The notes below the pieces were generated by a model. It did not search any database and was not told where the DNA came from. It saw only the letters and a list, made by a program, of their open reading frames with translations. DNA of 46,235 nucleotides from NCBI GenBank assembly GCA_039030715.1, contig JBCCDU010000030.1, positions 1 through 46,235 of the forward strand. The letters are read 5' to 3'. The stretch comes from Thermohalobaculum sp039030715. Its GTDB lineage: Bacteria > Pseudomonadota > Alphaproteobacteria > Rhodobacterales > Rhodobacteraceae. Below are positions 39,016 to 46,235 of this stretch, in pieces (within the stretch, counting starts at the first letter, position 1; every line of letters begins with the position of its first letter). Made by a program: the position numbers and the translations under genes.

Positions 39016-41711
39016 GCGACCAGGCACCCGACGACACCCGCGCAGGGGCGATGGAACCCCGGATCGAAGGCGCGGGCGAGCGGCGCTGGCCGTCGCCGGT
39101 CTGGCTCGTGCCGCTTCTGGCCGTGCTCGCGGCCCTCGGCCTCCTGATCCAGAACCTCGCCACGCGCGGTCCCCTCATCACCATCGAGCTTGCAACCGCA
39201 TCGGGCCTGGTGGCTGGCGAAACCCAGGTCAGGTACCGCGATGTCGGCGTCGGGCGGGTCGAGGATCTGCGTTTCTCGCCAGATCTCGGCACGGTCCTGG
39301 CCGAGGTGCGGATGTCGCGCGATGTCGCCCCCTTCCTCGACGAAAGCGCCCGGTTCTGGGTGGTCAAACCGCAGGTCTCGGCCCAGGGCATCACCGGCCT
39401 CGAGACGGTTCTGACCGGCAGCTACATTCAGGGCTCGTGGGATACCGAGCCCGGCACGGTGCAAAGCCGCTTCGTGGCCGAAGAAACCCCGCCCATGACC
39501 CCCGACGGCACCCCCGGTCTGCGCCTCCTGCTGCGCGCCGTCGATGGCGGATCGCTGGAGGTCGGCTCGCCGATCTTCTTCAAGCGCGTGGAGGTGGGGC
39601 GTGTCGAAAGCAAACGCCTGACCGAAGACGGCAGCGCGGTCGAGTTCGAAGTCTTCATCAACGCCCCGAACGACAAACGGGTGACGGCGGCAACCCGGTT
39701 CTGGAACGCCTCCGGCGTCGATCTACAACTGGGGGCCGATGGGGCGCGCCTGAAAATCGCCTCGCTGGCTTCACTGCTGCGCGGCGGCGCGTCGTTCGAC
39801 ACGGTCGGAACCGGCGAGGACACAGCCGTGGAGCCCGGGCGTATCTTCCCGCTCTACCCTTCCGAAAGCGAGGCGCGGGAAAACGTCATCGCCGGCGATC
39901 TGGAAAACCAGGTCACATTGCAGATCCTGTTCGGCGGATCGGTACGCGGGCTCAAGCCCGGCGCCTCGGTCGAATATCGCGGCATCCGGATCGGCCGGGT
40001 CAGCGAGGTGCGCGCCGCCGTCGATCCGCAGAACGGCCGGTTCCGGACCCGCACCATCATCCAGATCTCGCCCGCCCTGCTGGGCTTCGCCGGGGAGGAG
40101 CCGGGCGAACCGGAAACCCTGCGCTTCCTGCGCCAGGCAGTCGAGAGCGGGCTGCGCGCGAAACTGGCGATGGGCAACTTGCTGACCGGCTCGCTCTTCG
40201 TCGATCTTGCGGATGTCGCCGATGCGCCGCCCGCCACCCTGGACGAAAGCGGCGAGACGCCGACCCTGCCCGCAGTCGCCTCGGATCTGGACGAATTGAC
40301 CGGCTCGGTCGAAGGCGTGCTCGACCGTGTCGATGCTCTTCCGATCGAGGCCCTGGTTGGCAATGCAGTCGCCCTGCTCGACAATCTCAACCGGCTGGCA
40401 GGGTCGGAGGATACACAGGCAATACCCGGCCAGGCGCGCGGCGTGCTGTCAGCCGCCGAAGCCCTGGTCGCGGGACCCGAGCTCAAGCAAGTCACCACCG
40501 ATGCGCAGGCGCTGGTGGCGGCCTTGCGCGGTATGGCGGAGGATCCGGGTCTCGCCACCGCACCCGAAAAACTGGGCGGTCTGCTGACCAGCCTCGCATC
40601 CATCGTCGAGGAACTGGAGAGGGCCGACAGTGCAGGCAGCCTGGCGCGCAGCCTGTCCGCCTTGGAGGCCCTGACCGCCGATCCGGCCTTCGCCCGCCTA
40701 CCGGCCAGCGCGGATGCGACGCTGGCCGCCCTGACCGCAATGCTGGACAACCCCGCGCTCAGCCAGTTGCCGGGCGAGATCAACACCACCCTGGCCGAGT
40801 TAAGGAGCACCTTGACCCTGCCCGGTGTCGCGGAGCTGCCGGGCGACCTGCGGGCCGCCCTCGCCAGCCTGCAGACCCGGCTTGACGATCCGGGACTGGC
40901 GCAGGCCACGGCCGAACTGGGGCCGCTTTTGGCCGAAGCCAGGCGCAGTCTTGAGACGCTCTCCGGCAATCTGGACCCCACCCTCGTTTCGCTGCGTGAG
41001 ATCCTGGACGACCCGGGTACGCGCGCCGCACCCGCCGCCCTGACCGAGAGCCTGCAGGCCGCCCAGGCGCTCCTCGCCGATCCCGGCCTAAAGACCGCAA
41101 CCGCCGAGGCGGGACCGACCCTGGCAGCCCTGCGCACCCTGCTGGACGCCCCGGGAACGCAGGCCGCACCCGAAGAACTCGCCGCGACCCTGCGGGCCGC
41201 GAAGGATCTGCTGGTATCGCTCGAACGCGAAGGCGCTGCGCGCAATCTCTCGCAGACCCTGGCCGCCGCGCGCCGTCTGATCGACGACCCGGCCTTGCTG
41301 CGCGCCTCCAGTTCGCTCGCCCAGACCATGGATGCGCTCAGCGCGGTGCTGGCCGCGCCGGGGGCGGAGGAGTTGCCCGCCGCCACGACCCAGGCACTGC
41401 GCGCCGCCAGTGCCCTGATCGATCAGTTCCAGCGCGAGAATTTGGGCGGGGCGGCTGCCGGTGCGATGTCCGGCATCGCCGATGCCAGCCGGGCGGTGGA
41501 ACGCTCGGTCTCCGGCGTGCCCGCGCTGCTGCAGCGGCTGAACGAGGTGTCGGCCCGGGCCGATGCCTTGCTCGCCTCGCTCAGCGTCGGGTCCGAATTG
41601 AACTACGAGGCGATCACCGCGATCCGCGAGATCCGCGATGCCGCCCGCGCGGTCTCGGACCTCGCCGATCTGGTGCAGCAGAAACCGAACTCGATCATTC
41701 TGGGAAAATGA
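39012..41711 (+). CDS. pqiB: PqiB-like MCE protein with long repeat-built C-terminal region
   Basis: An 899-residue inner-membrane-anchored MCE protein. One helix (about 29-48) is followed by three MCE domains (about 53-140, 166-260 and 299-410), each recognisable by G-x-x-V-x-Y/F-(K/R)-x-(V/I)-x-V/I-G (VRYRDVGVG, IFFKRVEVG, VEYRGIRIG). PqiB hexamers form stacked rings with a helical needle toward the outer membrane. Here residues 464-803 consist of 23-residue repeats, giving about 490 residues after the last MCE domain, far more than in the 546-residue E. coli PqiB. The end QKPNSIILG is the conserved PqiB tail. Start GTG 39012 has GGAGAGG upstream. Confidence 0.92.
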   Translation: MSDQAPDDTRAGAMEPRIEGAGERRWPSPVWLVPLLAVLAALGLLIQNLATRGPLITIELATASGLVAGETQVRYRDVGVGRVEDLRFSPDLGTVLAEVRMSRDVAPFLDESARFWVVKPQVSAQGITGLETVLTGSYIQGSWDTEPGTVQSRFVAEETPPMTPDGTPGLRLLLRAVDGGSLEVGSPIFFKRVEVGRVESKRLTEDGSAVEFEVFINAPNDKRVTAATRFWNASGVDLQLGADGARLKIASLASLLRGGASFDTVGTGEDTAVEPGRIFPLYPSESEARENVIAGDLENQVTLQILFGGSVRGLKPGASVEYRGIRIGRVSEVRAAVDPQNGRFRTRTIIQISPALLGFAGEEPGEPETLRFLRQAVESGLRAKLAMGNLLTGSLFVDLADVADAPPATLDESGETPTLPAVASDLDELTGSVEGVLDRVDALPIEALVGNAVALLDNLNRLAGSEDTQAIPGQARGVLSAAEALVAGPELKQVTTDAQALVAALRGMAEDPGLATAPEKLGGLLTSLASIVEELERADSAGSLARSLSALEALTADPAFARLPASADATLAALTAMLDNPALSQLPGEINTTLAELRSTLTLPGVAELPGDLRAALASLQTRLDDPGLAQATAELGPLLAEARRSLETLSGNLDPTLVSLREILDDPGTRAAPAALTESLQAAQALLADPGLKTATAEAGPTLAALRTLLDAPGTQAAPEELAATLRAAKDLLVSLEREGAARNLSQTLAAARRLIDDPALLRASSSLAQTMDALSAVLAAPGAEELPAATTQALRAASALIDQFQRENLGGAAAGAMSGIADASRAVERSVSGVPALLQRLNEVSARADALLASLSVGSELNYEAITAIREIRDAARAVSDLADLVQQKPNSIILGK
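40401..41420 (+). repeat. About fifteen tandem 23-residue repeats in PqiB
   Basis: From residue 464 to 803 the protein divides without gaps into 23-residue units, with one 18-residue exception (ETLSGNLDPTLVSLREIL). The consensus is D-D-P-G-L-x3-P-x2-L-x3-L-x2-L-x2-L-L: Pro/Gly at positions 3-4, often Pro at 9, and hydrophobic residues at 12, 16, 19, 22 and 23. Examples are DNPALSQLPGEINTTLAELR and DDPGTRAAPAALTESLQAAQ (first 20 residues of each unit). Positions 10-23 fit an amphipathic helix. Codons have diverged, so the duplication is old. Confidence 0.88.
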
Positions 41712-42295
41712 CCATGCCGCCACGGATACCCGCCCTGCTCGCGGCACTCGGCCTCCTTGTCGGGGCATGTACTGCGACGCAGGAACCTTCGTTTTATCTG
41801 CTCGAACCCCCCGGCACGACGGATCGGGTGCCGACCGGCCCGGTGATCGGCCCTGTGATCGGCCTGCGCGAATTCGCGCTGCCGCTTTATGCCCGGCGCC
41901 AGCAGATTGCGGTTCTGGGCGCGGACGGCGCGGTTGCCGTCTCGGACCTGCACCGCTGGGTTGAGGATCCCTCGCGCGCCATCACCCGCGTTGTGGCCCG
42001 CAGCCTCTCCGCCGGGCTCGACCGCCCGGTGGTGGTGGAGCCCTGGCCCCCCGGCGTCGCACCCGAGCAACGTGTGGATGTGGAGGTCGATCTGCTGCTC
42101 GGCGCGCTCGACGGCGATCTGCGGCTGGAAGGGCAATACCGCGTGATCCGCGCCGCGGGTCCTGCGGGTGGCCGCGTCACCCCCTTTGCCCTGGTCGAAC
42201 CGGTGGGCGGGCCCCGCTATAACGATCTGGTATTGGCCCATGGTCGCATCCTCCAGCGTCTCGCCGCCGCGATCGAGGCCGATATCCGCCGCTAG
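41708..42295 (+). CDS. pqiC: PqiC-like outer-membrane lipoprotein
   Basis: A 195-residue lipoprotein. The signal peptide ends with lipobox VGAC, so Cys21 would be lipidated. FYLLEPP follows, then IGLREFALPLYARRQQIAV and RWVEDPSRAITRVVARSL, the conserved core of the PqiC/ABC-type auxiliary family. In E. coli PqiC caps the PqiB needle at the outer membrane. It starts inside the pqiB stop (ATGA); ATG 41714 is an alternative. It is the last gene of the mscS-pqiAABC operon. Confidence 0.88.
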   Translation: MTMPPRIPALLAALGLLVGACTATQEPSFYLLEPPGTTDRVPTGPVIGPVIGLREFALPLYARRQQIAVLGADGAVAVSDLHRWVEDPSRAITRVVARSLSAGLDRPVVVEPWPPGVAPEQRVDVEVDLLLGALDGDLRLEGQYRVIRAAGPAGGRVTPFALVEPVGGPRYNDLVLAHGRILQRLAAAIEADIRR

Positions 42296-42310
42296 CCGCA
42301 AGCTTGCAAC

Positions 42311-42327
42311 CGCGCCCGATGGGCGCG
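42311..42327. terminator. Short perfect hairpin after pqiC
   Basis: CGCGCCC (42311-42317) and GGGCGCG (42321-42327) form a 7-base stem with a 3-base loop, 15 bases after the pqiC stop and 34 bases before the ligase ATG. No T run follows. It may only partly separate the two transcription units. Confidence 0.35.
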
Positions 42328-42360
42328 ATGCTGCTCCAAAGACCCATGGGAGGAGCACGC

Positions 42361-43887
42361 ATGAGCTTGCCGCACGGCAATGCCGCCAGCTATTTCGTCG
42401 ACCGGCATCTCGCCGAGGGTCGTGGTGACAAGATCGCCTATATCGAAGGCGACCGGCACCTGACCTATGCCGATCTGGCAACCCAATCAGACCGGATCGG
42501 CGACATGCTCGCCCGCCATGGGATCCGGCGCGAGGACCGGGTCGCCATGCTGGTTCTGGATGTCATCGAATTCCCGGTGATCTTCTGGGGGTGCCTGAAG
42601 GCGGGCATTATTCCGATCCCGCTCAACACCCTGCTCACCGCGGATCAATACGCCTATATCCTGGCCGACAGCGGCGTGCGCGGGCTGATCGCCTCGGCGC
42701 CTTTGCTGGAAACCGTGGCGCCGGTCCTGCCCCGGCTTGATGCCGTCTTCGTTGTCGGCGGCGACCCCGGCCCCCACCTGGATTTCGCGAGCGAACTTGC
42801 CGCCAGCGCGCCGCGCCCGATGATCGCCACATCGCCGGACGAGACCGCGTTCTGGCTCTACTCCTCCGGCTCCACCGGCAATCCCAAGGGGGTGCGCCAT
42901 GTCCATGCCAGCCTGCGCGGCACCTGCGAAACCTACGCCGCCCAGGTGCTGGGGATCGACGAGGGGGATGTGGTCTTCTCCGCCGCGAAGCTGTTCTTCG
43001 CCTACGGCCTCGGCAACGCGATGAGCTTTCCGCTCTCGGTCGGGGCCACCACGGCGCTGTTGCCGACCCGGCCCACGCCCGATGCGATTGCCGGGGTGAT
43101 GCAGGCCGTGGAACCCACCATCTTTTACGGTGTACCGACGCTCTTCGCTGCCATGCTGGCTCATGCAGGCGATGGCCCTATCCCGGGCACCGGGCGGCTG
43201 CGCATCTCCGCCTCCGCCGGCGAGGCCCTGCCCGAGGAGATCGGCAGGAGGTGGCAGAGCAAGACCGGCATCGCGATCCTCGACGGCGTCGGTTCGACCG
43301 AGATGCTGCATATTTTCCTCTCGAACCGACCGAGCGATGTGGAATACGGCACCTCGGGCCTGGCGGTCCCCGGCTATGACCTGCGCCTGGTCGACGAGGC
43401 GGGGGCGGAGGTCGGCCCCGACCAGGTCGGCGAGTTGCTGGTGGCGGGCGAAACCGCGGCGGATGGCTATTGGAACAACCGCAGGAAAAGCCGCGCGACC
43501 TTCGAGGGCATCTGGACCCGCACCGGCGACAAATACACACGTCGCGCCGATGGCCGCTATGTCTATTGCGGGCGCACCGACGACATGTTCAAGGTCGGCG
43601 GTATCTGGCTTTCGCCCTTCGAGGTCGAGCAGGCGCTGATCACCCATCCGGCGGTGCTGGAGGCCGCGGTGGTGCCCGCGCTCGACGAAAACCGGCTGGA
43701 GAAACCCAAGGCCTTTCTCGTGCTGAAGAAACCCGCGGTCGACCCCGATGCCCTGGCCGAGGAAATCAAGGCCCATGTCCGGGCCCGCATCGGCCCGCAG
43801 AAATTCCCGCGTTGGATCGAGATCGCGGACAGCCTGCCAAAGACCGCCACCGGCAAGATCCAGCGTTTCAAGCTGCGCGCGCCATGA
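42361..43887 (+). CDS. Benzoate-CoA ligase family protein
   Basis: A 508-residue AMP-forming ligase that activates an aromatic acid, probably benzoate or a hydroxylated relative, to its CoA thioester. The nucleotide-binding loop is YSSGSTGNPKG (167-177). AKLFFAYGLGNAMSFPL near 217 and GVGSTEMLHIFLSNRP near 325 are strong marks of the benzoate-CoA ligase subgroup. The hinge GRTDDMFKVGG is near 405, and the catalytic lysine is in KTATGKIQRFK (Lys499). GGGAGGAG precedes ATG 42361. It overlaps the hydrolase gene by ATGA. No BoxABC or benzoyl-CoA reductase genes are in view; they may lie beyond the right edge. Confidence 0.9.
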   Translation: MSLPHGNAASYFVDRHLAEGRGDKIAYIEGDRHLTYADLATQSDRIGDMLARHGIRREDRVAMLVLDVIEFPVIFWGCLKAGIIPIPLNTLLTADQYAYILADSGVRGLIASAPLLETVAPVLPRLDAVFVVGGDPGPHLDFASELAASAPRPMIATSPDETAFWLYSSGSTGNPKGVRHVHASLRGTCETYAAQVLGIDEGDVVFSAAKLFFAYGLGNAMSFPLSVGATTALLPTRPTPDAIAGVMQAVEPTIFYGVPTLFAAMLAHAGDGPIPGTGRLRISASAGEALPEEIGRRWQSKTGIAILDGVGSTEMLHIFLSNRPSDVEYGTSGLAVPGYDLRLVDEAGAEVGPDQVGELLVAGETAADGYWNNRRKSRATFEGIWTRTGDKYTRRADGRYVYCGRTDDMFKVGGIWLSPFEVEQALITHPAVLEAAVVPALDENRLEKPKAFLVLKKPAVDPDALAEEIKAHVRARIGPQKFPRWIEIADSLPKTATGKIQRFKLRAP

Positions 43888-44687
43888 CGCCCTGGCGCCC
43901 GGGCGAGCGCCTGGACCTGAAGATCGGAAACGACCGGTTGGAGGCCGCCTGCCACGGCCCACCGCCGGAGGCAGCCGACACCATCGTCCTGCTGCATGAA
44001 GGGCTGGGCTGTGTTGCGCTCTGGCGCGATTTCCCCGCCCGCCTGGCGGAGGCGACCGGCAAAGGCGTCTTCCTCTGGTCCCGCGCGGGCTATGGCCGCT
44101 CCACGCCCTGCGCCCTGCCGCGCCCGCTGGATTACATGGAGACCGAGGCGCGGGAGGGCCTGCCGCGCATCCTCGACGCCATCGGGTTTCGCAAGGGCCT
44201 GCTGCTGGGTCATAGCGACGGCGCCTCGATCGCCGCGCTCTATCTGCGCAGCCATGCGGATTATCGCGTTCGCGGGCTGATCCTGATCGCGCCGCACTTC
44301 TTCACCGAAGCGACGGGCCTGGCAGAGGTTGCCCGTGCCCGCACGGCGTTCGAAACCGGCGATCTGCGCCAGCGCCTCGCCAGGTACCACGCCGATCCGG
44401 ATGCCGCGTTCCGGGGCTGGAACGACGCCTGGCTGGATCCGGATTTTCGCGCTTGGGATATCACCGACAGCCTGCACCATATCCGCGTGCCGGTCCTGGC
44501 GGTTCAGGGCCGCGACGATCCCTATGGAACGCGGGCCCAGACCGAAACGCTGATCGAACGTGTCCAATCTCCGGTGGAAACCTCCCTGCCCCGGGAATGC
44601 GGTCACGCCCCGCATCTGGAGCAGCCGGACGCGACGCTGGCAGAGATCGCCGCCTTTACCGCGCGCCTCGACCGGATCGAAGGCTGA
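43884..44687 (+). CDS. Alpha/beta hydrolase
   Basis: A 267-residue alpha/beta hydrolase. The oxyanion segment is LLHEGLG (36-42), the nucleophile elbow is GHSDG with Ser111, the acid is in GRDDPYG (Asp211 or Asp212) and the histidine is in CGHAPHLEQPD (His241 or His244), so the triad is complete. It is translationally coupled to the ligase. It may hydrolyse a ring-cleavage ester or lactone, or an aberrant thioester, in the same aromatic pathway. The exact substrate is not known. It ends 6 bases from the convergent crotonase gene. Confidence 0.88.
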   Translation: MTPWRPGERLDLKIGNDRLEAACHGPPPEAADTIVLLHEGLGCVALWRDFPARLAEATGKGVFLWSRAGYGRSTPCALPRPLDYMETEAREGLPRILDAIGFRKGLLLGHSDGASIAALYLRSHADYRVRGLILIAPHFFTEATGLAEVARARTAFETGDLRQRLARYHADPDAAFRGWNDAWLDPDFRAWDITDSLHHIRVPVLAVQGRDDPYGTRAQTETLIERVQSPVETSLPRECGHAPHLEQPDATLAEIAAFTARLDRIEG

Positions 44688-44693
44688 GCCGCC

Positions 44694-45470
44694 TCAGCGG
44701 CCCGTCCAGTCGGGCGCGCGCTTGCCCAGGAACGCCTCCATCCCCTCGCGGAAATCCGCGCTCATATAGGTTCGGGTGATCAGGTCCGAGGCATCGGCGC
44801 CCGGCCCTTCGACCCGCAGGCGGCGCAAAGCCTCCTTGGTCGCGCGCAGGGTCAGGGGCGCGTGCGAGGCGACCAGCGCCGCCATCTCGCGGGCGCGTGC
44901 GTGGGTCGCCTCGGCATCCTCCAGCACCTCGGCCACCAGACCGGCGGCCAGCGCCTCCTCCGCCCCGACCAGGCGCGCTGTGAAGATGATCTCGCGCACA
45001 CGGCCAGGCCCGATCAGCGCGGACAGGCGGTTGAGATTTCCGATCGAAAGACAATTGCCCAGCGTCCGCGCAATCGGAAACCCGAATTTCAACCGCGCAT
45101 CGCAGACCCGCAGGTCGCAGGCGGCGGCAATGGCCGCCCCACCCCCGGTACAGGCCCCCGTGATCGCGGCTATGGTCGGCAGGGCACAACGCTCGATATC
45201 CCCCAGAACCCGATCCATCTGCGCCTCGTAATCCAACGCATCCTGCGGTTCGGAGAAGCCGCGAAACTCCGTCATGTCGGTCCCGGCGGCAAAGGCGCGA
45301 TCCCCGCCACCCCGGACGATCAGCGCCTTCATGGGGCCGTCTTCCGGCATCTCGCGGCAGATCCTGGCAAGCTCGTCATACATCGCCCGCGTCAGGGCAT
45401 TGCGCCGGTCCGGCCGGTTCAGCGTCACGACGGCGATTGCGCCATCGGCTTCGAAGATCACATCGCGCAT
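44694..45470 (-). CDS. Crotonase-family protein without canonical catalytic glutamates
   Basis: A 258-residue crotonase-fold protein. CoA/oxyanion features are present (AFAAGTDMTEF near 60, GACTGGGAAIAAACDLRV near 103). The hydratase glutamates are replaced: GGGAAIA has Ala where Glu is expected, and KFGFPIARTLG has Ile at the second position. PIARTLGNCLSIGNLNRL appears typical of an uncharacterised subgroup. It may isomerise, hydrolyse or cleave an acyl-CoA rather than hydrate it. The frame is open far upstream, but ATG 45470 gives the normal family N terminus. It lies behind the truncated dehydrogenase gene on the same strand. Confidence 0.87.
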   Translation of the reverse strand: MRDVIFEADGAIAVVTLNRPDRRNALTRAMYDELARICREMPEDGPMKALIVRGGGDRAFAAGTDMTEFRGFSEPQDALDYEAQMDRVLGDIERCALPTIAAITGACTGGGAAIAAACDLRVCDARLKFGFPIARTLGNCLSIGNLNRLSALIGPGRVREIIFTARLVGAEEALAAGLVAEVLEDAEATHARAREMAALVASHAPLTLRATKEALRRLRVEGPGADASDLITRTYMSADFREGMEAFLGKRAPDWTGR

Positions 45471-45494
45471 GTCTCGTACGTCCCTTCCGTTACC

Positions 45495-45543
45495 GGGCCA
45501 TCTCCCTCCCGCGGGTGGGCGGGTGGAGGGAGGGGGATGGCCC
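45495..45543 (-). repeat. Long imperfect GC-rich hairpin between dehydrogenase and crotonase genes
   Basis: GGGCCATC plus TCCCTCC (45495-45509) pairs with GGAGGGA (45525-45531) and GATGGCCC (45536-45543), giving 15 base pairs interrupted by a GGGG bulge (45532-45535). It occupies most of the 89-base gap in this operon-like pair. There is no T run on either side. It could set relative expression of the two genes or be a member of a dispersed repeat family. Confidence 0.5.
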
Positions 45544-45559
45544 GCGGCCGCAAGGCCGC

Positions 45560-46235
45560 TCAAACCACGCTGAAAACCGTTTTCGGCGCCGCCATGGTGC
45601 CTGCCGCATGGGCATCGAAGACGCCCGGCCCCTCGGCCAGATCGCGCGTCTCCAACCAGTCGAGCGCCCCCAGGCGACCATCGAAAATCGCCGCCGCCGT
45701 TTCGCGAAACGCCTCTGGCGTGTAAGTATAGGTGCCCAGAAATCCGATCTCCTGCAAGGTCATACGCCGCGCGTCCAGCCCACCCTCGCCCGAGGCAAGA
45801 CCGATATGCGCGATCAGCCCGCCGGGGCGCACGCTGGAGGACGCCCAGGCCCGCGTGGTCGCGCCGCCGTAACAATCCACCACCAGATGCGGCGCACCGG
45901 TATAGGCATCCGGATGGCAGGCGACGATCCCGTCCAGCCGTTCCAGCACCGGCATCCGCAGGGTATTGGTCTCCAGAATTGTGATCCGCGTCGCCCCCTT
46001 CGCACGCAGTGCCAGCGCGGCACCGACACCGATGGCCCCACCCCCGATCACCGCGCAGTCCGCCTGTTCCAGCGCATGACGCATCTGCGCCGCTGACAGC
46101 GCAACCGTGTGCCAGCCGCAGGCCAGCGGTTCGGCCAGGGCGGCATGGCGGAAGGGCACATGATCGGGCACGGTCACCAGATTGCCCTCCGGCACCGCGA
46201 CCCATTCGGCGAAGCACCCCTCGCGCGGCGGCAGC
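45560..46235 (-). CDS. Zinc-type medium-chain alcohol dehydrogenase (5' truncated by window edge)
   Basis: The visible 224 C-terminal codons belong to a medium-chain dehydrogenase. CFAEWVAVPEGNLVTVPD is the end of the catalytic domain, LAEPLACGWHTV the linker before the cofactor domain, and VIGGGAIGVGAALALRAKGA the nucleotide-binding turn. GFLGTYTYTPEAFRETAAAI near the C terminus is family-typical. The N-terminal part with the catalytic zinc ligands lies beyond position 46235. The acidic residue after the second strand (ILETN) favours NAD over NADP. It probably oxidises or reduces an alcohol in the same catabolic cluster as the adjacent crotonase and ligase. Confidence 0.85.
   Translation of the reverse strand, partial: LPPREGCFAEWVAVPEGNLVTVPDHVPFRHAALAEPLACGWHTVALSAAQMRHALEQADCAVIGGGAIGVGAALALRAKGATRITILETNTLRMPVLERLDGIVACHPDAYTGAPHLVVDCYGGATTRAWASSSVRPGGLIAHIGLASGEGGLDARRMTLQEIGFLGTYTYTPEAFRETAAAIFDGRLGALDWLETRDLAEGPGVFDAHAAGTMAAPKTVFSVV

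Noticed and set aside
44453..45189. Additional frames on either strand around the hydrolase/crotonase junction
   Set aside because: They overlap two genes with complete active-site or fold motifs and show no motifs of their own.

Overview
The window looks like chromosomal DNA of a Rhodobacterales (Roseobacter-group / Paracoccaceae) alphaproteobacterium. This is inferred from the high G+C content, the very dense head-to-tail gene packing with 1-8 nt overlaps, and a family mix typical of that group: crotonyl-CoA carboxylase/reductase (ethylmalonyl-CoA pathway), a giant RTX protein ending in a Hint domain, a GlxB/GlxC/GlxD-type glutamate synthase-like operon, and several acyl-CoA and ABC-importer clusters. 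I see no rRNA, tRNA, transposase, integrase or CRISPR array. No stretch longer than about 300 bases lacks a gene. The right-hand gene runs off the window.

Layout. 0.1-1.3 kb: an acyl-CoA dehydrogenase (minus), divergent from a 1676-residue RTX/Hint protein (1.6-6.6 kb, plus) with regular 96/97-residue super-repeats. 6.7-8.8 kb: crotonyl-CoA carboxylase/reductase with a palindromic operator inside its promoter, then a Crp-type regulator. 9-12.5 kb (minus): an MmgE/PrpD protein, a small secreted protein, and a translationally coupled DUF3291-type protein and thiolase. 12.6-14.7 kb (plus): a FadJ-type hydratase/3-hydroxyacyl-CoA dehydrogenase divergent from the thiolase. 14.8-18.9 kb (plus): a LivHMGF-type ABC importer without its binding protein, followed by a CpdA-like phosphodiesterase. 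18.8-19.7 kb (minus): a fatty-acid desaturase. 19.8-23.7 kb (plus): an XRE/cupin regulator and glxB-glxC-small membrane protein-glxD. 23.8-25.3 kb: an NTF2-like protein, a membrane-anchored hypothetical protein and a DUF1294 protein.

25.3-31.9 kb (minus) is one long operon: two peptide-type ABC ATPases, a family-5 binding protein, two permeases and a crotonase homologue lacking both usual catalytic glutamates. It is divergent from an M20D amidohydrolase (32-33.2 kb), which suggests import of a peptide or N-acyl amino acid followed by hydrolysis. 33.2-36.2 kb: a TetR regulator divergent from a secreted cupin, then an NTF2-flavin monooxygenase fusion.

36.3-42.3 kb (plus) is the most distinctive block: an MscS-type mechanosensitive channel gene overlapping pqiA-pqiA-pqiB-pqiC. 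The PqiB protein carries about fifteen tandem 23-residue repeats after its three MCE domains. The window ends with a benzoate-CoA ligase and alpha/beta hydrolase pair (plus) facing an atypical crotonase and a truncated zinc-type alcohol dehydrogenase (minus), probably part of an aromatic-acid catabolic cluster.

The strongest candidate for something under-described is the MscS-PqiAABC operon with its repeat-built PqiB. Other points worth following are the small membrane protein embedded in the glx operon, the two crotonases without catalytic glutamates, and the repressor-type palindrome over the ccr promoter.
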